Numbered from the stretch's first letter, positions 48,364-58,298 are shown. The stretch is 64,000 nt of DNA from an uncultured Clostridia bacterium (GCA_934155265.1 CAKPGU010000001.1:62001-126000), one strand, 5' to 3'. A program made the numbers and translations. The notes: generated by a model not told the origin, from the letters alone.

Positions 48364-49227
48364 ATGTGGTTATATTGGTGCTTATTATCAACAATTATTA
48401 GTGGTTTTACCTCAATAGCATTAAAGAAATGTTCAAATAATGATTCAAAACAAATTGCAATAGCAGGACTATTATTATATCATTTGCTTATGATTATAGT
48501 TAGTTTAATTGCTTACCCTCAATTTTTAACACAATTAAATATTATTGATTTTGTAAAAATGTTACCCGGAATTTTACTACAATCAGCAGGATTTTATTGT
48601 GCTATTGCTTCTGTAAAATATGGAAAAATTTCAATAACATCATCCATAAAAAGAGCTAGAGTTGTTATAACATTTTTGTTAGGAATTATTATATTAAAAG
48701 AAAATTGTACAATATTACAATTAATATTTTCTATTATATTAATAATTCTTTCAATAATTATAGCCAAGAGTGAAAACAATGAGAGCATTAATAAAAGCTC
48801 AGAAAGAAAAGCGGTTTTATATTCTTGGGGTTTTGTATTTTTTAACGGTACATCTAGCTTTTTAAATAAAATATATGTTGCGAATTATCAAAACCCTTTA
48901 TATGTTGTTTTCACTTTTGCAATAGCAACTGTTATAGGAGTATTAATATATTGTTTGCTAACTAAACAATGGAATTATATAGATATACGAAAGATAAATA
49001 ACAAAAAATATTTTATATTACAGTCTTTATTGGATGTATCATCATCTATATTTAATAGATTCTCTTTGTTAGATGGAAATGTTTCAATAACTTCTGTAAT
49101 AAATTCTAGTTCTATTGTAATTACTCTTATAGCTGCTAGATTTATTTTAAAAGAAAAATTAAGTTGGCAAAAATATATTATGATATTTGGAATAACTATA
49201 TGCGTGTTTATTTTAGCTATATTATAA
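48364..49227 (+). CDS. EamA/DMT-family transporter
   Basis: 287 aa with ten predicted membrane helices in two repeats of five. MWLYWCLLSTIISGFTSIAL at the start and IILKENCTILQLIFSIILII resemble EamA repeats; the second repeat ends RFILKEKLSWQKYIMIFGIT. The substrate is unknown. Single plus-strand gene with AGGAGAAAAA upstream. Confidence 0.85.
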   Translation: MWLYWCLLSTIISGFTSIALKKCSNNDSKQIAIAGLLLYHLLMIIVSLIAYPQFLTQLNIIDFVKMLPGILLQSAGFYCAIASVKYGKISITSSIKRARVVITFLLGIIILKENCTILQLIFSIILIILSIIIAKSENNESINKSSERKAVLYSWGFVFFNGTSSFLNKIYVANYQNPLYVVFTFAIATVIGVLIYCLLTKQWNYIDIRKINNKKYFILQSLLDVSSSIFNRFSLLDGNVSITSVINSSSIVITLIAARFILKEKLSWQKYIMIFGITICVFILAIL

Positions 49228-49256
49228 AATTTGCCCATTCTTTAAATTTTATAATT

Positions 49257-49706
49257 CTATAAGAGTTCTTTTATAAAAGCATTTTCTGCATTCATATCAT
49301 ACCCCAATCTTTTATAAAATGCGTGTGCTCCTACATTATCACTTTTAGATGTAAAATAAATTAATTCACAATTATTTTCCCTAGCAATTTCTTCTATTTT
49401 CTCGAATAGCTTAGTTCCAATTCCCCTATGCCTATAATCTGGATGAGTTCCAACCCACCATAAAGTCATAAAAGGATTTTTTCCATCAAACAAATTATAT
49501 GCCATAGTTACAGATGTGTATCCAACAATTTTTCCTTCCGATTTCGCTACTAAAAATCTATACATATTTTTATTTTTATATAATTTTAAATATAAATCTT
49601 TTACATCATCTAAACCATATTCTTCATTAAATATAATCTTATTAAGGTTGTAACATTCTTCAATATCCTCATACTTTAAATCTTCAATAATTATTTCCAA
49701 AATCAA
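49257..49706 (-). CDS. GNAT-family N-acetyltransferase
   Basis: 149 aa. Acetyl-CoA-binding motif A is GTHPDYRHRGIGTKLFEKIE (about 89-108), preceded by KIVGYTSVTMAYN and followed by NCELIYFTSKSDNVGAHAFY. Substrate unknown. Convergent with the EamA gene. Confidence 0.92.
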   Translation of the reverse strand: MILEIIIEDLKYEDIEECYNLNKIIFNEEYGLDDVKDLYLKLYKNKNMYRFLVAKSEGKIVGYTSVTMAYNLFDGKNPFMTLWWVGTHPDYRHRGIGTKLFEKIEEIARENNCELIYFTSKSDNVGAHAFYKRLGYDMNAENAFIKELL

Positions 49707-49766
49707 TCCCTCATTTCAACAAATTATTTATCTTTTTTGAATTTTCATTACCATTTATAACACATC

Positions 49767-50291
49767 TTATAGTTCATACTTCTTTATTTCACAGTTTTTT
49801 AGTCCTCTATTTAAAAATTTACCATCTTTTATTCCTTCAAAGTATCCATTAAATGCTTTTGATACTCCACTATGAGCAACTATCAAAACATTTTCATAAT
49901 CCTTTGTTTTTAATTCATCTAAAAAATTATATACTCTATCAAAAAATGATTTTATATTTTCTGAAGTTCCATATTTTATTGTAGTGTTGTAGTTCCAATA
50001 CTCTTCTCTGTTTGTTACAGCTAAAGGTTGTCCACTTAAATCTCCGCATCCTCTTTCTTTAATTCTTTCATCATATATAATCTTTTGATTGTTTACATTT
50101 ATTATATCTGTAGTGTGTTTCGCTCTTTTAAGTGGTGAACATATAATTACATCAAATTTAATACTGTCTATTTGTTTTCTTAAATTTTCAGCTTGTTGCA
50201 CTCCCAAAATAGTTAAATCTTCATCATTACTATTGTATTGTCCTAAAGCATTGTGAGGAACTTGTCCATGTCTTACTATATACACATTCAT
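49767..50291 (-). CDS. Histidine phosphatase family protein
   Basis: 174 aa. Catalytic RHG in YIVRHGQVPHNALG (residue 7), second His in VLIVAHSGVSKAF (about 140), and CSPLKRAKHT. Phosphoglycerate-mutase-like phosphatase, substrate unknown. Overlaps the upstream MFS gene by 4 bases (ATGA), so the two are coupled. Confidence 0.9.
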   Translation of the reverse strand: MNVYIVRHGQVPHNALGQYNSNDEDLTILGVQQAENLRKQIDSIKFDVIICSPLKRAKHTTDIINVNNQKIIYDERIKERGCGDLSGQPLAVTNREEYWNYNTTIKYGTSENIKSFFDRVYNFLDELKTKDYENVLIVAHSGVSKAFNGYFEGIKDGKFLNRGLKNCEIKKYEL

Positions 50292-51448
50292 ATTTTTCTC
50301 CTTGCTATTAAATTCAATATTCCAAATAAAATTATCATAACTCCAATTATTATATACATAAAACTAATACTTATAAATTTTAATAAAATGGTCATTAAAA
50401 AACTAAATATAATGCCAAATAAATTTAAAACAAATTGATTAATTGATTCAACTGTAACTCTTGACTTTGATGAAATATTGTTATGTAGTTCGGACATCAT
50501 AATGTTTTCAAAACTTTCTGAAAAAATATAAATTAACAATATAAATACTATCCCTATGTAGTTATTTAATAATCCAACTAATAATATACAAATTCCCGAT
50601 ATAATAGGATTTATATTTAATACAAATTGATATTTTTCTTTATTAACTTTACTACCAATATAACTTCCTATAATGCAAAATAATAATATAAGAGAAGTAT
50701 AAATTCCAATTATAAATACCGATATACCAATATTAGCAGAATATTCTGGATGGCTTTCTTCCATTAACTTTATGCCCGAAAATAAAACTGCATTTGTTAG
50801 CATTAATTTTAATAAATATTTATTATTTACTACTTCTTTAATTCCATTCTTTAAAACCGAAACATTATTTTCAATATTTATATTTTTTATGGTTTCATTT
50901 GTTTTTATCATAAGCAAGATTAAAAAATCAACAACAAAAGGAATTATGGTAATATAATATGTATATACTAAACCAAATTTTTGACCGATATATCCTCCAA
51001 TTATCATTGCGATCATATATGAAACATTATAAAAAAATGAATTATAAAATAACAATTTCTTAAACTTATGTTTATCACTAAGACTTTCATACAATATTGA
51101 ATTTACAATTCCTGAATTTAGCGAATTATTCATTGCATTTATTACTATTGCTATTAAGAATGAATAATACCTATATGAATTGATAAAAACAATAGTTGAT
51201 GTAATAAATAATATATTACTAATTAGTAACAACATCTTTTTATTATATTTGTCTGCAATAATTCCAAATGGAATTTCTAGTAATAATCTAATACCAAATG
51301 CTATTCCTACAAAACTAATATATTGACTTGATGTCAATCCTCTTTCTATGTAAAATAATGTATCACAAATATAATACAAAATGAAAGTGGATAAAAATGT
51401 ATGTATGTAAATTAAAATTATATTTCGTTGTTTTTTTATAAAGTTCAT
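50288..51448 (-). CDS. MFS-type transporter
   Basis: 386 aa with 12 predicted membrane helices. RLLLEIPFGIIADKYNKKML is the MFS loop 2-3 motif (GxxADxxNxK). It has no marker for a particular drug or sugar class. Followed by the histidine phosphatase in an operon. Confidence 0.88.
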   Translation of the reverse strand: MNFIKKQRNIILIYIHTFLSTFILYYICDTLFYIERGLTSSQYISFVGIAFGIRLLLEIPFGIIADKYNKKMLLLISNILFITSTIVFINSYRYYSFLIAIVINAMNNSLNSGIVNSILYESLSDKHKFKKLLFYNSFFYNVSYMIAMIIGGYIGQKFGLVYTYYITIIPFVVDFLILLMIKTNETIKNINIENNVSVLKNGIKEVVNNKYLLKLMLTNAVLFSGIKLMEESHPEYSANIGISVFIIGIYTSLILLFCIIGSYIGSKVNKEKYQFVLNINPIISGICILLVGLLNNYIGIVFILLIYIFSESFENIMMSELHNNISSKSRVTVESINQFVLNLFGIIFSFLMTILLKFISISFMYIIIGVMIILFGILNLIARRKI

Positions 51449-51585
51449 TTTTTCTCCCTTTATTATTTCTAATTCTATCGTTCATATTTCTTTATCGCTT
51501 TGAAAAATATTAAATTTTTGCTATTTTTACAATTATTTTTAATTCTACCATAAAGCCAGTCAAAAAGAAAGTATTAAAAATAAAT

Positions 51586-51629
51586 AAAGCAAAAAGTTGA
51601 GACTTTAAATTATCTCAACTCTTTGCTTT
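51586..51629 (-). terminator. Intrinsic terminator, effectively bidirectional
   Basis: Arms AAAGCAAAAAGTTGAGA and TCTCAACTCTTTGCTTT around a 10-base loop. It follows the 64-aa gene by 2 bases. Confidence 0.85.
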
Positions 51630-51631
51630 AT

Positions 51632-51826
51632 TTACTTCTGTTCAGGTCTTGCGTCCAAATTTTCGTACTCAGGCCAATTCTCAGAAACTGGTCTTTCAGG
51701 ATGAGTTTCTCTAGCTCTCTCCCAAAGTCCTTTAATTCTTTCTGTCGGATTTTCATTTTTGCTGACTTTTACATTGATACTTCCAACGTTGCACTTCTCA
51801 TTCCGATTAAATTTTACTTTCGCCAT
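51632..51826 (-). CDS. Small hydrophilic protein (64 aa)
   Basis: Begins MAKVKFNRNEKCNVGSINVK and continues with Glu/Arg/Pro-rich sequence (TERIKGLWERARETHPERPV). Strong AAGGAGG site, own promoter and terminator. It has about 42% GC, well above the surroundings, and codon 8 is an in-frame CGG. Reading +1 there would give an 18-residue peptide, so either CGG is decoded here or the gene is not expressed. No recognised family. Confidence 0.55.
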   Translation of the reverse strand: MAKVKFNRNEKCNVGSINVKVSKNENPTERIKGLWERARETHPERPVSENWPEYENLDARPEQK

Positions 51827-51839
51827 GTTGTAATCCTCC

Positions 51840-51875
51840 TTAAGTATAATTAATTTGCATCTTGACTTGGTTCAT
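51840..51875 (-). CDS. Possible 11-aa leader peptide before the 64-aa gene
   Basis: ATG at 51875 reads MNQVKMQINYT and stops at 51840, inside the ribosome site of the 64-aa gene, which would allow translational coupling. A few bases upstream an AAGGAGG is followed 8 bases later by ATG TAA, a start-stop pair. The short peptide itself has no close ribosome site, so it is speculative. Confidence 0.25.
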   Translation of the reverse strand: MNQVKMQINYT

Positions 51876-51957
51876 TGGTTACATACCTGCGTCCTCCTTA
51901 AAATTTTTTGGAGTTTTGAAACCATTATTTTTTGGTTTCTAAAAATTATTTTTTATT

Positions 51958-51986
51958 ATTATAGCACAATTTTACATAATATTCAA
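51958..51986 (-). promoter_or_regulatory. Sigma-A-type promoter of the 64-aa gene
   Basis: TTGAAT (plus 51981-51986) and TATAAT (plus 51958-51963), 17-base spacer. The leader then holds a small hairpin (GAAACC ... GGTTTC). Confidence 0.75.
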
Positions 51987-51989
51987 CAT

Positions 51990-52598
51990 TCATAAATTAT
52001 CTTTTATTTCTGGGAATAAGTCATATAAATTATATCCTAACACTTCATCAAAATATTTCTTTAATTTATAAGTTTCTTTAATATGATATTGTGTATTTGA
52101 ATATGCTCCTCTTCTAATCATAATATCTATCAATCTTTTATCAATTGTAAATACTCCTCCACCTTGAGGACACATTAAATCACATAAATTTATTAATTTT
52201 TCCTCTATTGTATATTCATGTTTTTTTACAAATTCAGCTATGAAAGGTTTATCTTTTGGATTTGGAACTCCTCCAGCAGTACAAATAATATCATTATTCA
52301 AATATGAATGTGTTATACATATATCGCAATATTCTTCGTCATACCCTTTATCTTTTAAATAATTATAACCTGTCATCTCATGTCCATGAGGCTCTCCGTT
52401 GTATTTACCAATATCATGTAAATATCCTAGAGTTATTGTTTTATCTATATTTACATTATAACCTTTTTCATTTAATGCTTTTGCTATCTTTCCTGCACTA
52501 TTACCAACACTTATACAATGCTCTATCCATCTATCACTTTCAGTCTTTCCTCTAAAATTTTCTAATATATTTTTTGCTTCATTACTTGTTAGTTTCAT
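51990..52598 (-). CDS. HD-domain phosphohydrolase
   Basis: 202 aa. HD motif in TLGYLHDIGKYNGEPHGHEM (about 55-75) with an upstream His in IEHCISVGN and a later ICITHSYLNND. Such proteins hydrolyse nucleotides or phosphodiesters; the substrate is not evident. Lies downstream of the HAD-nucleoside hydrolase fusion, suggesting nucleotide salvage. Confidence 0.85.
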   Translation of the reverse strand: MKLTSNEAKNILENFRGKTESDRWIEHCISVGNSAGKIAKALNEKGYNVNIDKTITLGYLHDIGKYNGEPHGHEMTGYNYLKDKGYDEEYCDICITHSYLNNDIICTAGGVPNPKDKPFIAEFVKKHEYTIEEKLINLCDLMCPQGGGVFTIDKRLIDIMIRRGAYSNTQYHIKETYKLKKYFDEVLGYNLYDLFPEIKDNL

Positions 52599-52637
52599 AT
52601 TTTATGCTCCTTTATTCATGAATTTTTTGTATATATA

Positions 52638-54080
52638 TTAATTTCTTCCTAATTTTTCAAATAAATCTTTGTATATTTTATCAACATTCAAATAATTCAC
52701 TACTCTTATTTTATGATTACTTTCTGCTAATTCATATGATGTATCATCCTTAATATTAGGGCAACTAATTTCTTCAGTTTCAAACCAATTCTTATTTATC
52801 ATATAAGCTATAACACTTATGTCCCAAATCACTCTTCTTTCTTTGATTCCATGTATACCATCATTATAAAACCTTTGGCATAGATAATCACATAATTCAC
52901 ATTTTCCTTTTAGAAAATGTTCCAGTTCATATATCGAAGTTCTTAAATTCGATGCAACATTTTTACAAGGTATTATTGTTAAATTTACTTTGGATTCCAA
53001 GACAGTCCTTACAGCTTGTATATCTTGCTTAAAATTAAATTCTTTGTTATCTTTACTTAGCAAACTGTTGCCACCTAGCCATATTACTTCTATTTTATCT
53101 ACTATATTAGGTGCTTTCTTTAGTCCAATAGCTACATTTGTAATTGCTCCAATAGCTAATATATAAGTTTTTGTATTTTTGCTTGCAATTTCTATAATTT
53201 TATTTACCGCATCATTATTTCCACTATATCCATCTTCAATATAACCCGTTGAACCTTTGAAAACTTTGTTTTTTGAATTAAAGTTTAACCAATTACAAAT
53301 TTTAATTATTTCATTATAGCTTTTATCTAATCCTTCTTGTATTGATATACCATTGTCATGGTGATATGGTGCAACAGTAATTGCTTCTATATTAAATCTA
53401 TCTTGTGATTTTAAAAGATATGCAAGTGCAAATTGGTCATCACATTCATTATATGTATCTGTATCTAGAATCACATTTATTTTTTGTTCTTCTTGTTTTG
53501 GATACTTACTAGAAATTTTATAATATATTTCTTTCCATGTTGAAACTCTATTTAATGGTAAATCATTTTGATTAAATCTAGTATTCATAGTATATGTTTC
53601 TATTCCATCATTAATTAAGTTAATACATGTTTCGATACTATCTTCAATCATTATATCTATATTGTTTTTTAGGCATATCTCTGCTTTTTCATGTTTGTTA
53701 TACGCATTTGTTAATATTAGTTTATCATATATAATATCGTATTTTTCTAGCCATTCTTCAGTTAATTTATATGGATTTCTATATTCTCCATTCTCTCTTC
53801 CCGATATTATATATATTTCATTTCCATCTTGTTTCAATTTTTTTATATAATATTCAGCATCTTTAATTGGCTTAAAATCATTCGCCCATTTTTCTATATT
53901 ACTATAGTAAAAATCTTTTTCCTCTTCCTCTGACCAGTCAAACATTCCTCGTCTAAATACTTTCGCTTTATCATTTATAATTCCTGTATTCCTTACTTGT
54001 TTATCATGCTGTAAATATGCTTCCACTATTGTATCATTAAAATTCGAAATCACATTATCTATGTCTATACCTATTTTCAT
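52638..54080 (-). CDS. Fusion of a HAD 5'-nucleotidase-like domain and a nucleoside hydrolase
   Basis: 480 aa from the ATG at 54080 (AGGAG 6 bases upstream); a start 48 bases further up adds a non-conserved tail. Residues 1-190 form a HAD domain: KIGIDIDNVISNFND (DxD), IYIISGRE, MIEDSIETC. Residues 205-480 form an inosine/uridine-type nucleoside hydrolase: NVILDTDTYNECDDQFALAY (Ca-binding DTD...DD), AIGAITNVAIGL, and WDISVIAYMI. Together these could take a nucleoside monophosphate to base plus ribose. The combination is unusual; substrates are inferred. Confidence 0.85.
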   Translation of the reverse strand: MKIGIDIDNVISNFNDTIVEAYLQHDKQVRNTGIINDKAKVFRRGMFDWSEEEEKDFYYSNIEKWANDFKPIKDAEYYIKKLKQDGNEIYIISGRENGEYRNPYKLTEEWLEKYDIIYDKLILTNAYNKHEKAEICLKNNIDIMIEDSIETCINLINDGIETYTMNTRFNQNDLPLNRVSTWKEIYYKISSKYPKQEEQKINVILDTDTYNECDDQFALAYLLKSQDRFNIEAITVAPYHHDNGISIQEGLDKSYNEIIKICNWLNFNSKNKVFKGSTGYIEDGYSGNNDAVNKIIEIASKNTKTYILAIGAITNVAIGLKKAPNIVDKIEVIWLGGNSLLSKDNKEFNFKQDIQAVRTVLESKVNLTIIPCKNVASNLRTSIYELEHFLKGKCELCDYLCQRFYNDGIHGIKERRVIWDISVIAYMINKNWFETEEISCPNIKDDTSYELAESNHKIRVVNYLNVDKIYKDLFEKLGRN

Positions 54081-54108
54081 ATATCTTACTCCTGTTATAT
54101 TGATTATT

Positions 54109-54825
54109 TTATAAATTAATTTCTTCAAAATCTTCTAGAACTTTAATTCCCTCTATGCTACTATTTTCTTTTATATATTGTCTTGTTTCATCTCTTAAAT
54201 GTGTACATATAATTAATTTACCATATTTAGTATTTAGATATTGTAAATTATCAACTCCCATATGGCATTTGTCTCCATTTATCAATGAAGAATCTGCTAT
54301 TATTATTTTGGGTTGTTTTACTATTTGTTCCACTCCATCACAAATTCCTGTATCTCCTGTTAATCCAAGTTGGTTATTTATTACATATCCTAAAGCTGGT
54401 TTTTCTTCTCCATGCGATACTATATATGATTTTATTTCATATCCATTTACATTTATCTCATCTTCTAATACTTCAATGAATTTTAGATTAAAATACTTAC
54501 TAATTTCTTCTTCATTTTCAAAATTATATGCATTAAATAACTCTATGATTTTTCTTTTTATTCCTTTTGGTCCTATTATTGTTATTTCTCTACTGTCTTT
54601 TATTCCATTAAATATGTGTTTTAAAAAAAATGGAACATCTGCTGTATGATCTCCATGTTTATGTGTAATAAGAATCGTTTTTATATTTTTACAATCAATT
54701 CCATTTTTTAATAATTGCTTTAATGTTCCATTTGGCATATCTACTATTAACTTGTTGTCTACTAAAGTACATGCTCCATTATATTTTGTATATATTGCAC
54801 CTGTTCCTACTAATTTTACATTCAT
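54109..54825 (-). CDS. Metallo-beta-lactamase-fold hydrolase (RNase Z-like)
   Basis: 238 aa. Metal motif ILITHKHGDHTADVPFFL (HxHxDH), later His in IVSHGEE, GLTGDTGICDG and IICTHLRDE. Resembles small RNase Z-like or phosphodiesterase MBL enzymes; substrate unknown. Ends 28 bases before the nucleoside-hydrolase fusion gene. Confidence 0.85.
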   Translation of the reverse strand: MNVKLVGTGAIYTKYNGACTLVDNKLIVDMPNGTLKQLLKNGIDCKNIKTILITHKHGDHTADVPFFLKHIFNGIKDSREITIIGPKGIKRKIIELFNAYNFENEEEISKYFNLKFIEVLEDEINVNGYEIKSYIVSHGEEKPALGYVINNQLGLTGDTGICDGVEQIVKQPKIIIADSSLINGDKCHMGVDNLQYLNTKYGKLIICTHLRDETRQYIKENSSIEGIKVLEDFEEINL

Positions 54826-54845
54826 TTCTATTCTCCTTTTTTATT

Positions 54846-55976
54846 CTACATTTTAATTTCAGATTTCTTGCTGTTTTTTGAAAATCCTAATACTTTCAAA
54901 CCTTTTTGAACATAGTCATTTCTCATAAAATAATTCCATATAGTCCCATTCAAATAATTTTCTATCATTATTACTTCAATCCCCTTATCAATGCCAATGT
55001 ATTCCTTTGCAAACCACAGTTTTACATCTTCTAAATTATATCCATCTTTAAACCCATATTTTTCCAATAAATTAGGGTAATTGTTGTAATAATATTCCAT
55101 TGCACTTATACTTTCTCTTGGAGTAAACACTATCGAACCAATTGCACCACATGGAGTTACTGTTCCATCATTTTCTATATTCAAATCCACACCACATGGT
55201 TTAGCACCACAACTTATATATCCTTTTGGAGATAAACATGCCGTTAGTCCCCACGAGTTTTCATTATATGTCTTAAATTTGTCTTTATTATCTATGCAAT
55301 ATTGTCTATTAGCTTTTGTTGCTTTAATTGAATTTTTAAACCAATCAACATTATTCTCATCTTTTAAATCTTTTAAATTTATCCATGCATGTGAAAATTG
55401 ATATGTAAATAAAGTACCACAATATGTGTATATTATATCCTTTATATTTTTATAATCTTCTTTATTTCTCTTAAAATCATAATACATTGATTTATCTATC
55501 GAAAATGTTGGAGATCCAGCTCCTAAAACATATAACATTAATTGTTCAGCATACATGTCCCAATGTCCCCAAAGGCCTTTTTCTGGTGTATATCCCATAC
55601 AAAAATAATTTGTTTCTTTATTTCTATACCATTCCCAATTAACTTTTTTATATAATATGTCTGCTTTCTGTTTTATATTTCCTCTAAAATATTCCCCAGC
55701 AGTTATTGCACCACATATAAATATCGCTGTATCTATTATTGATATTTCTCAATTCCATTCTCTTTTTCCATTTTGTATATTTACAAAATGATAATAAAAA
55801 CCATTTTTACCTTCTACATAATTTATAAATGTATCAAATGTTTTTTCTATTCTTTCATATGCTTTTCTATAATCAATCCATTTATGCTCTACTCCAATTA
55901 TTAATGCTCCTAAACCGTATCCTACTGAAGCAATACTCGCTACAATTTTAAATTTATTAATTATTCTCTCTATATT
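54846..55976 (-). pseudogene. Decayed glycoamylase-family protein (PF10091-like)
   Basis: The readable frame runs FKIVASIASVGYGLGALIIG to GKREWN, then an in-frame TGA (about 55748-55750), then EISIIDTAIFICGAITAGEY and on to the end near 54848. Family-like motifs include GYTPEKGLWGHWDMYAEQ, MLYVLGAGSP and NSWGLTACLSP. The 5' end is missing: upstream in frame there is a stop and another gene. The stop is TGA, not CGG, so this is ordinary decay, unlike the +1 cases. The longest surviving open part is 54846-55598. Confidence 0.75.
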
Positions 55977-56220
55977 TTATAGCCAGCATCAGAATTAATA
56001 AACAAAAAAATAATTCTAATGATGTTTCAAATATCAGCATAAAATCTTTGCTACATATTACTGCATACAAAGTATATGCTAAACTATTTATTACCCATAA
56101 TACCCATGAATTAATGCTTAAATCTTCTGATTTTTTTGTTTTTATTAATCTTATTGTTTGTGGCAAATATGAAATCATTGTACATATCGATACTATTCCT
56201 AGCAATATACTTCCAAACAC
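55957..56220 (-). CDS. SemiSWEET/PQ-loop sugar-transporter-like protein
   Basis: 87 aa, three membrane helices. CTMISYLPQTIRLIKTKKSE contains the PQ motif, and INSWVLWVINSLAYTLYAV the third-helix WxxN-like pattern. SemiSWEETs dimerise to move sugars. Its end overlaps the decayed glycoamylase remnant, a possible scar of the event that removed that gene's start. Confidence 0.85.
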   Translation of the reverse strand: MFGSILLGIVSICTMISYLPQTIRLIKTKKSEDLSINSWVLWVINSLAYTLYAVICSKDFMLIFETSLELFFCLLILMLAIKYRENN

Positions 56221-56323
56221 CTCAAATCCCCCTATAATATCCTACATTCTTCTTTCATTTATTTTACATATTGGAATTATAACATAAAAATATATTTTTG
56301 TAATCTATTAATCAGCAAAAAAG

Positions 56324-56370
56324 AAAAAAAGCTCCCTAATAGTGCAACTAAACACTACTAGGAAACTTTT
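56324..56370 (-). terminator. Intrinsic terminator overlapping the end of the 157-aa gene
   Basis: Arms AAGTTTCCTAGTAGTG and GCACTATTAGGGAGCTT pair with G-U pairs, with a T-run on the minus strand. The gene's stop codon lies in the first arm. Confidence 0.75.
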
Positions 56371-56831
56371 TTATAAACTTGAGTCAATCTTTCACATATT
56401 TCATCTGATTCCTTCATTAAATTACTTTTTTCAATAAGCTCTTGTGAAAATATTTTACTATCAAATGTATTATTCTCCATACATTTTATTAATATCTCAT
56501 TTATCTTATCCTGACTTTCTTTTATATTATTCTTATCATAGTATTCTTTTAATTCCTTCTTAGCTAAATCATAACATTCATCACTTAAATAGTCAAACAT
56601 TTTTAAATGATTCATTAATGTATCCGAGTCATTAGAAAGTATATATTCTAGTTTTTCAATTTCTTTTCCACTTGTAAGCTTTTTATATGGTCTAGAATAC
56701 TTTTCTAATATTTCATTAAAAAGAGTCTTAACTTTTAATATTTCTTCTTTTTGGTATTTTTTATAAAAGCATTCATCATATTTCAAAATAAAATTATAAT
56801 AATCTTTTGCTAACTTTCTTAAACTATTCAT
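56358..56831 (-). CDS. Hypothetical helical protein (157 aa)
   Basis: Lys/Glu-rich, all-helical by composition, no signal peptide or membrane span. Begins MNSLRKLAKDYYNFILKYDE and ends AERLTQVYKKVS-like. I do not recognise a family. Single gene with own terminator. Confidence 0.6.
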   Translation of the reverse strand: MNSLRKLAKDYYNFILKYDECFYKKYQKEEILKVKTLFNEILEKYSRPYKKLTSGKEIEKLEYILSNDSDTLMNHLKMFDYLSDECYDLAKKELKEYYDKNNIKESQDKINEILIKCMENNTFDSKIFSQELIEKSNLMKESDEICERLTQVYKKVS

Positions 56832-56943
56832 TTTTCATCTTTCCTTTACTTGTCGTTTTTTTTTAATTTTTTCCTTATCTATTGATTTATCTTTTATTAT
56901 TCATATCACAAAAACACTTATTTATCAACTAATTTTATTTGCC

Positions 56944-56970
56944 AAAAGGCTGTTAAAAACAGCCTTTTTT
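56944..56970 (+). terminator. Orphan terminator hairpin
   Basis: AAAAGGCTGT and ACAGCCTTTT around a TAAA loop, followed by T's on the plus strand. No plus-strand gene ends here; it may end an unseen small RNA or be the relic of a lost gene. Confidence 0.6.
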
Positions 56971-57045
56971 GAGTGTAAATAATCATTGCAAATTATTTGT
57001 TCTTTTGTTATAATTTGCAATATAAAGCAAAATAGGAGAAAAATT

Positions 57046-58263
57046 ATGAACAAAGGAAAATTAGGAAAAAATGCAATATTTTTAATTGCAAGTGATTTAA
57101 TATATACAATAACAGCATTATTTGCAGAGACATTTTTAGTAGCATATTTATTAAAAATAACAAATGACAATATAACACAAGTGTCATTATATTATATGAT
57201 TATTAACTTTATACATGCAATAGGCTCTATATTCATTGGGAAATTTATAAAAGATGAAAAATATAGTAAAATAAATATATTATCTCTAGGAATAATAATA
57301 AGAGCAATATTCATTTTGTTTATAGTATTACTAGGAAATAAATTATCCAATATGTTTATAATAGTAGCAATTTTTTGTGGTATATCAGAAACATTATATT
57401 GGTCAACTCATGAAATGATATTTGTTGGGATAACAAACAATGGAAATAGGAAAAGTTATATGGCAACGAAGAAAATAGCTAGTACAATAGTACATATAGT
57501 TGCACCAATCATATTAGGCTCTACAATAGAGTTATACTCTTTCACTAAAATTGCAATATATGTTTTAGCATTGTCAATAATTCAAATATTTTTATCTTTA
57601 CAGATAAAAATAGATAGTAAGACTAATAATAAAACAACAAAATTTAGTATAAAAAATTATATAAATACAATAAAATCTAAAAAAGACTTAAAAGTACATA
57701 GATACTATAAATCAAATTTATTATATGGAATAGTAGAGGATCCTATGAAAACACTAGTAACAATTATTACAATAATGACTTTTAAAACATCTTTAAATTT
57801 AGGGATTTTAACAACTATTTTTTCAGTATTTCAAATTGCAGTTATGTATTTATATAAAAAATTTTATAATAAAAATAATGCCAAATACATATTATTTGCA
57901 GTTTCTAGCTTGATTTTTATAGGTGCTATGGGATTGGTTATTGATATAGGAAAAATAACTTTAATAATTTATAATTTTGCTTGTACAACAGGATTATGTA
58001 TTTTTGATGCAATATATAATACTCAAAAAGGCGATTTAATAAAGGAATGCAATATTGAAGAATATGATGTGGAACATGTAATGTTTAATTCGATTTTAAC
58101 ATGTTCATCAAGATTTATTGGATTTTCTTTAATATTGTTTGTAGGATTGATAGATAATATGATAGTTTTTAAAGGACTATTAGCGATTATAGCAATATTG
58201 GTATTGATTTATTCTAGAATAATTGCAAATATAGAAAGAGAAAATAAAGTTAATGAAGAATAA
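57046..58263 (+). CDS. MFS-like transporter
   Basis: 405 aa with 12 predicted membrane helices. Starts MNKGKLGKNAIFLIASDLIY at 57046, where AGGAG lies 6 bases before ATG; an earlier start at 56986 lacks a site. The loop 2-3 motif is reduced (GKFIKDEKYSK). Substrate unknown. Followed by the toxin-antitoxin-like locus. Confidence 0.82.
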   Translation: MNKGKLGKNAIFLIASDLIYTITALFAETFLVAYLLKITNDNITQVSLYYMIINFIHAIGSIFIGKFIKDEKYSKINILSLGIIIRAIFILFIVLLGNKLSNMFIIVAIFCGISETLYWSTHEMIFVGITNNGNRKSYMATKKIASTIVHIVAPIILGSTIELYSFTKIAIYVLALSIIQIFLSLQIKIDSKTNNKTTKFSIKNYINTIKSKKDLKVHRYYKSNLLYGIVEDPMKTLVTIITIMTFKTSLNLGILTTIFSVFQIAVMYLYKKFYNKNNAKYILFAVSSLIFIGAMGLVIDIGKITLIIYNFACTTGLCIFDAIYNTQKGDLIKECNIEEYDVEHVMFNSILTCSSRFIGFSLILFVGLIDNMIVFKGLLAIIAILVLIYSRIIANIERENKVNEE

Positions 58264-58298
58264 AATAATAAATATGTTACATTTTAGTTTAAAATCGT

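Noticed and set aside
55745..55752. In-frame TGA in the glycoamylase-like gene as recoded Trp or selenocysteine
   Set aside because: Homologues are expected to have a Ser-like residue there, the gene lacks its 5' end, TGA ends other genes in the window (for example the M14 frame 0), and no SECIS-like hairpin is evident.
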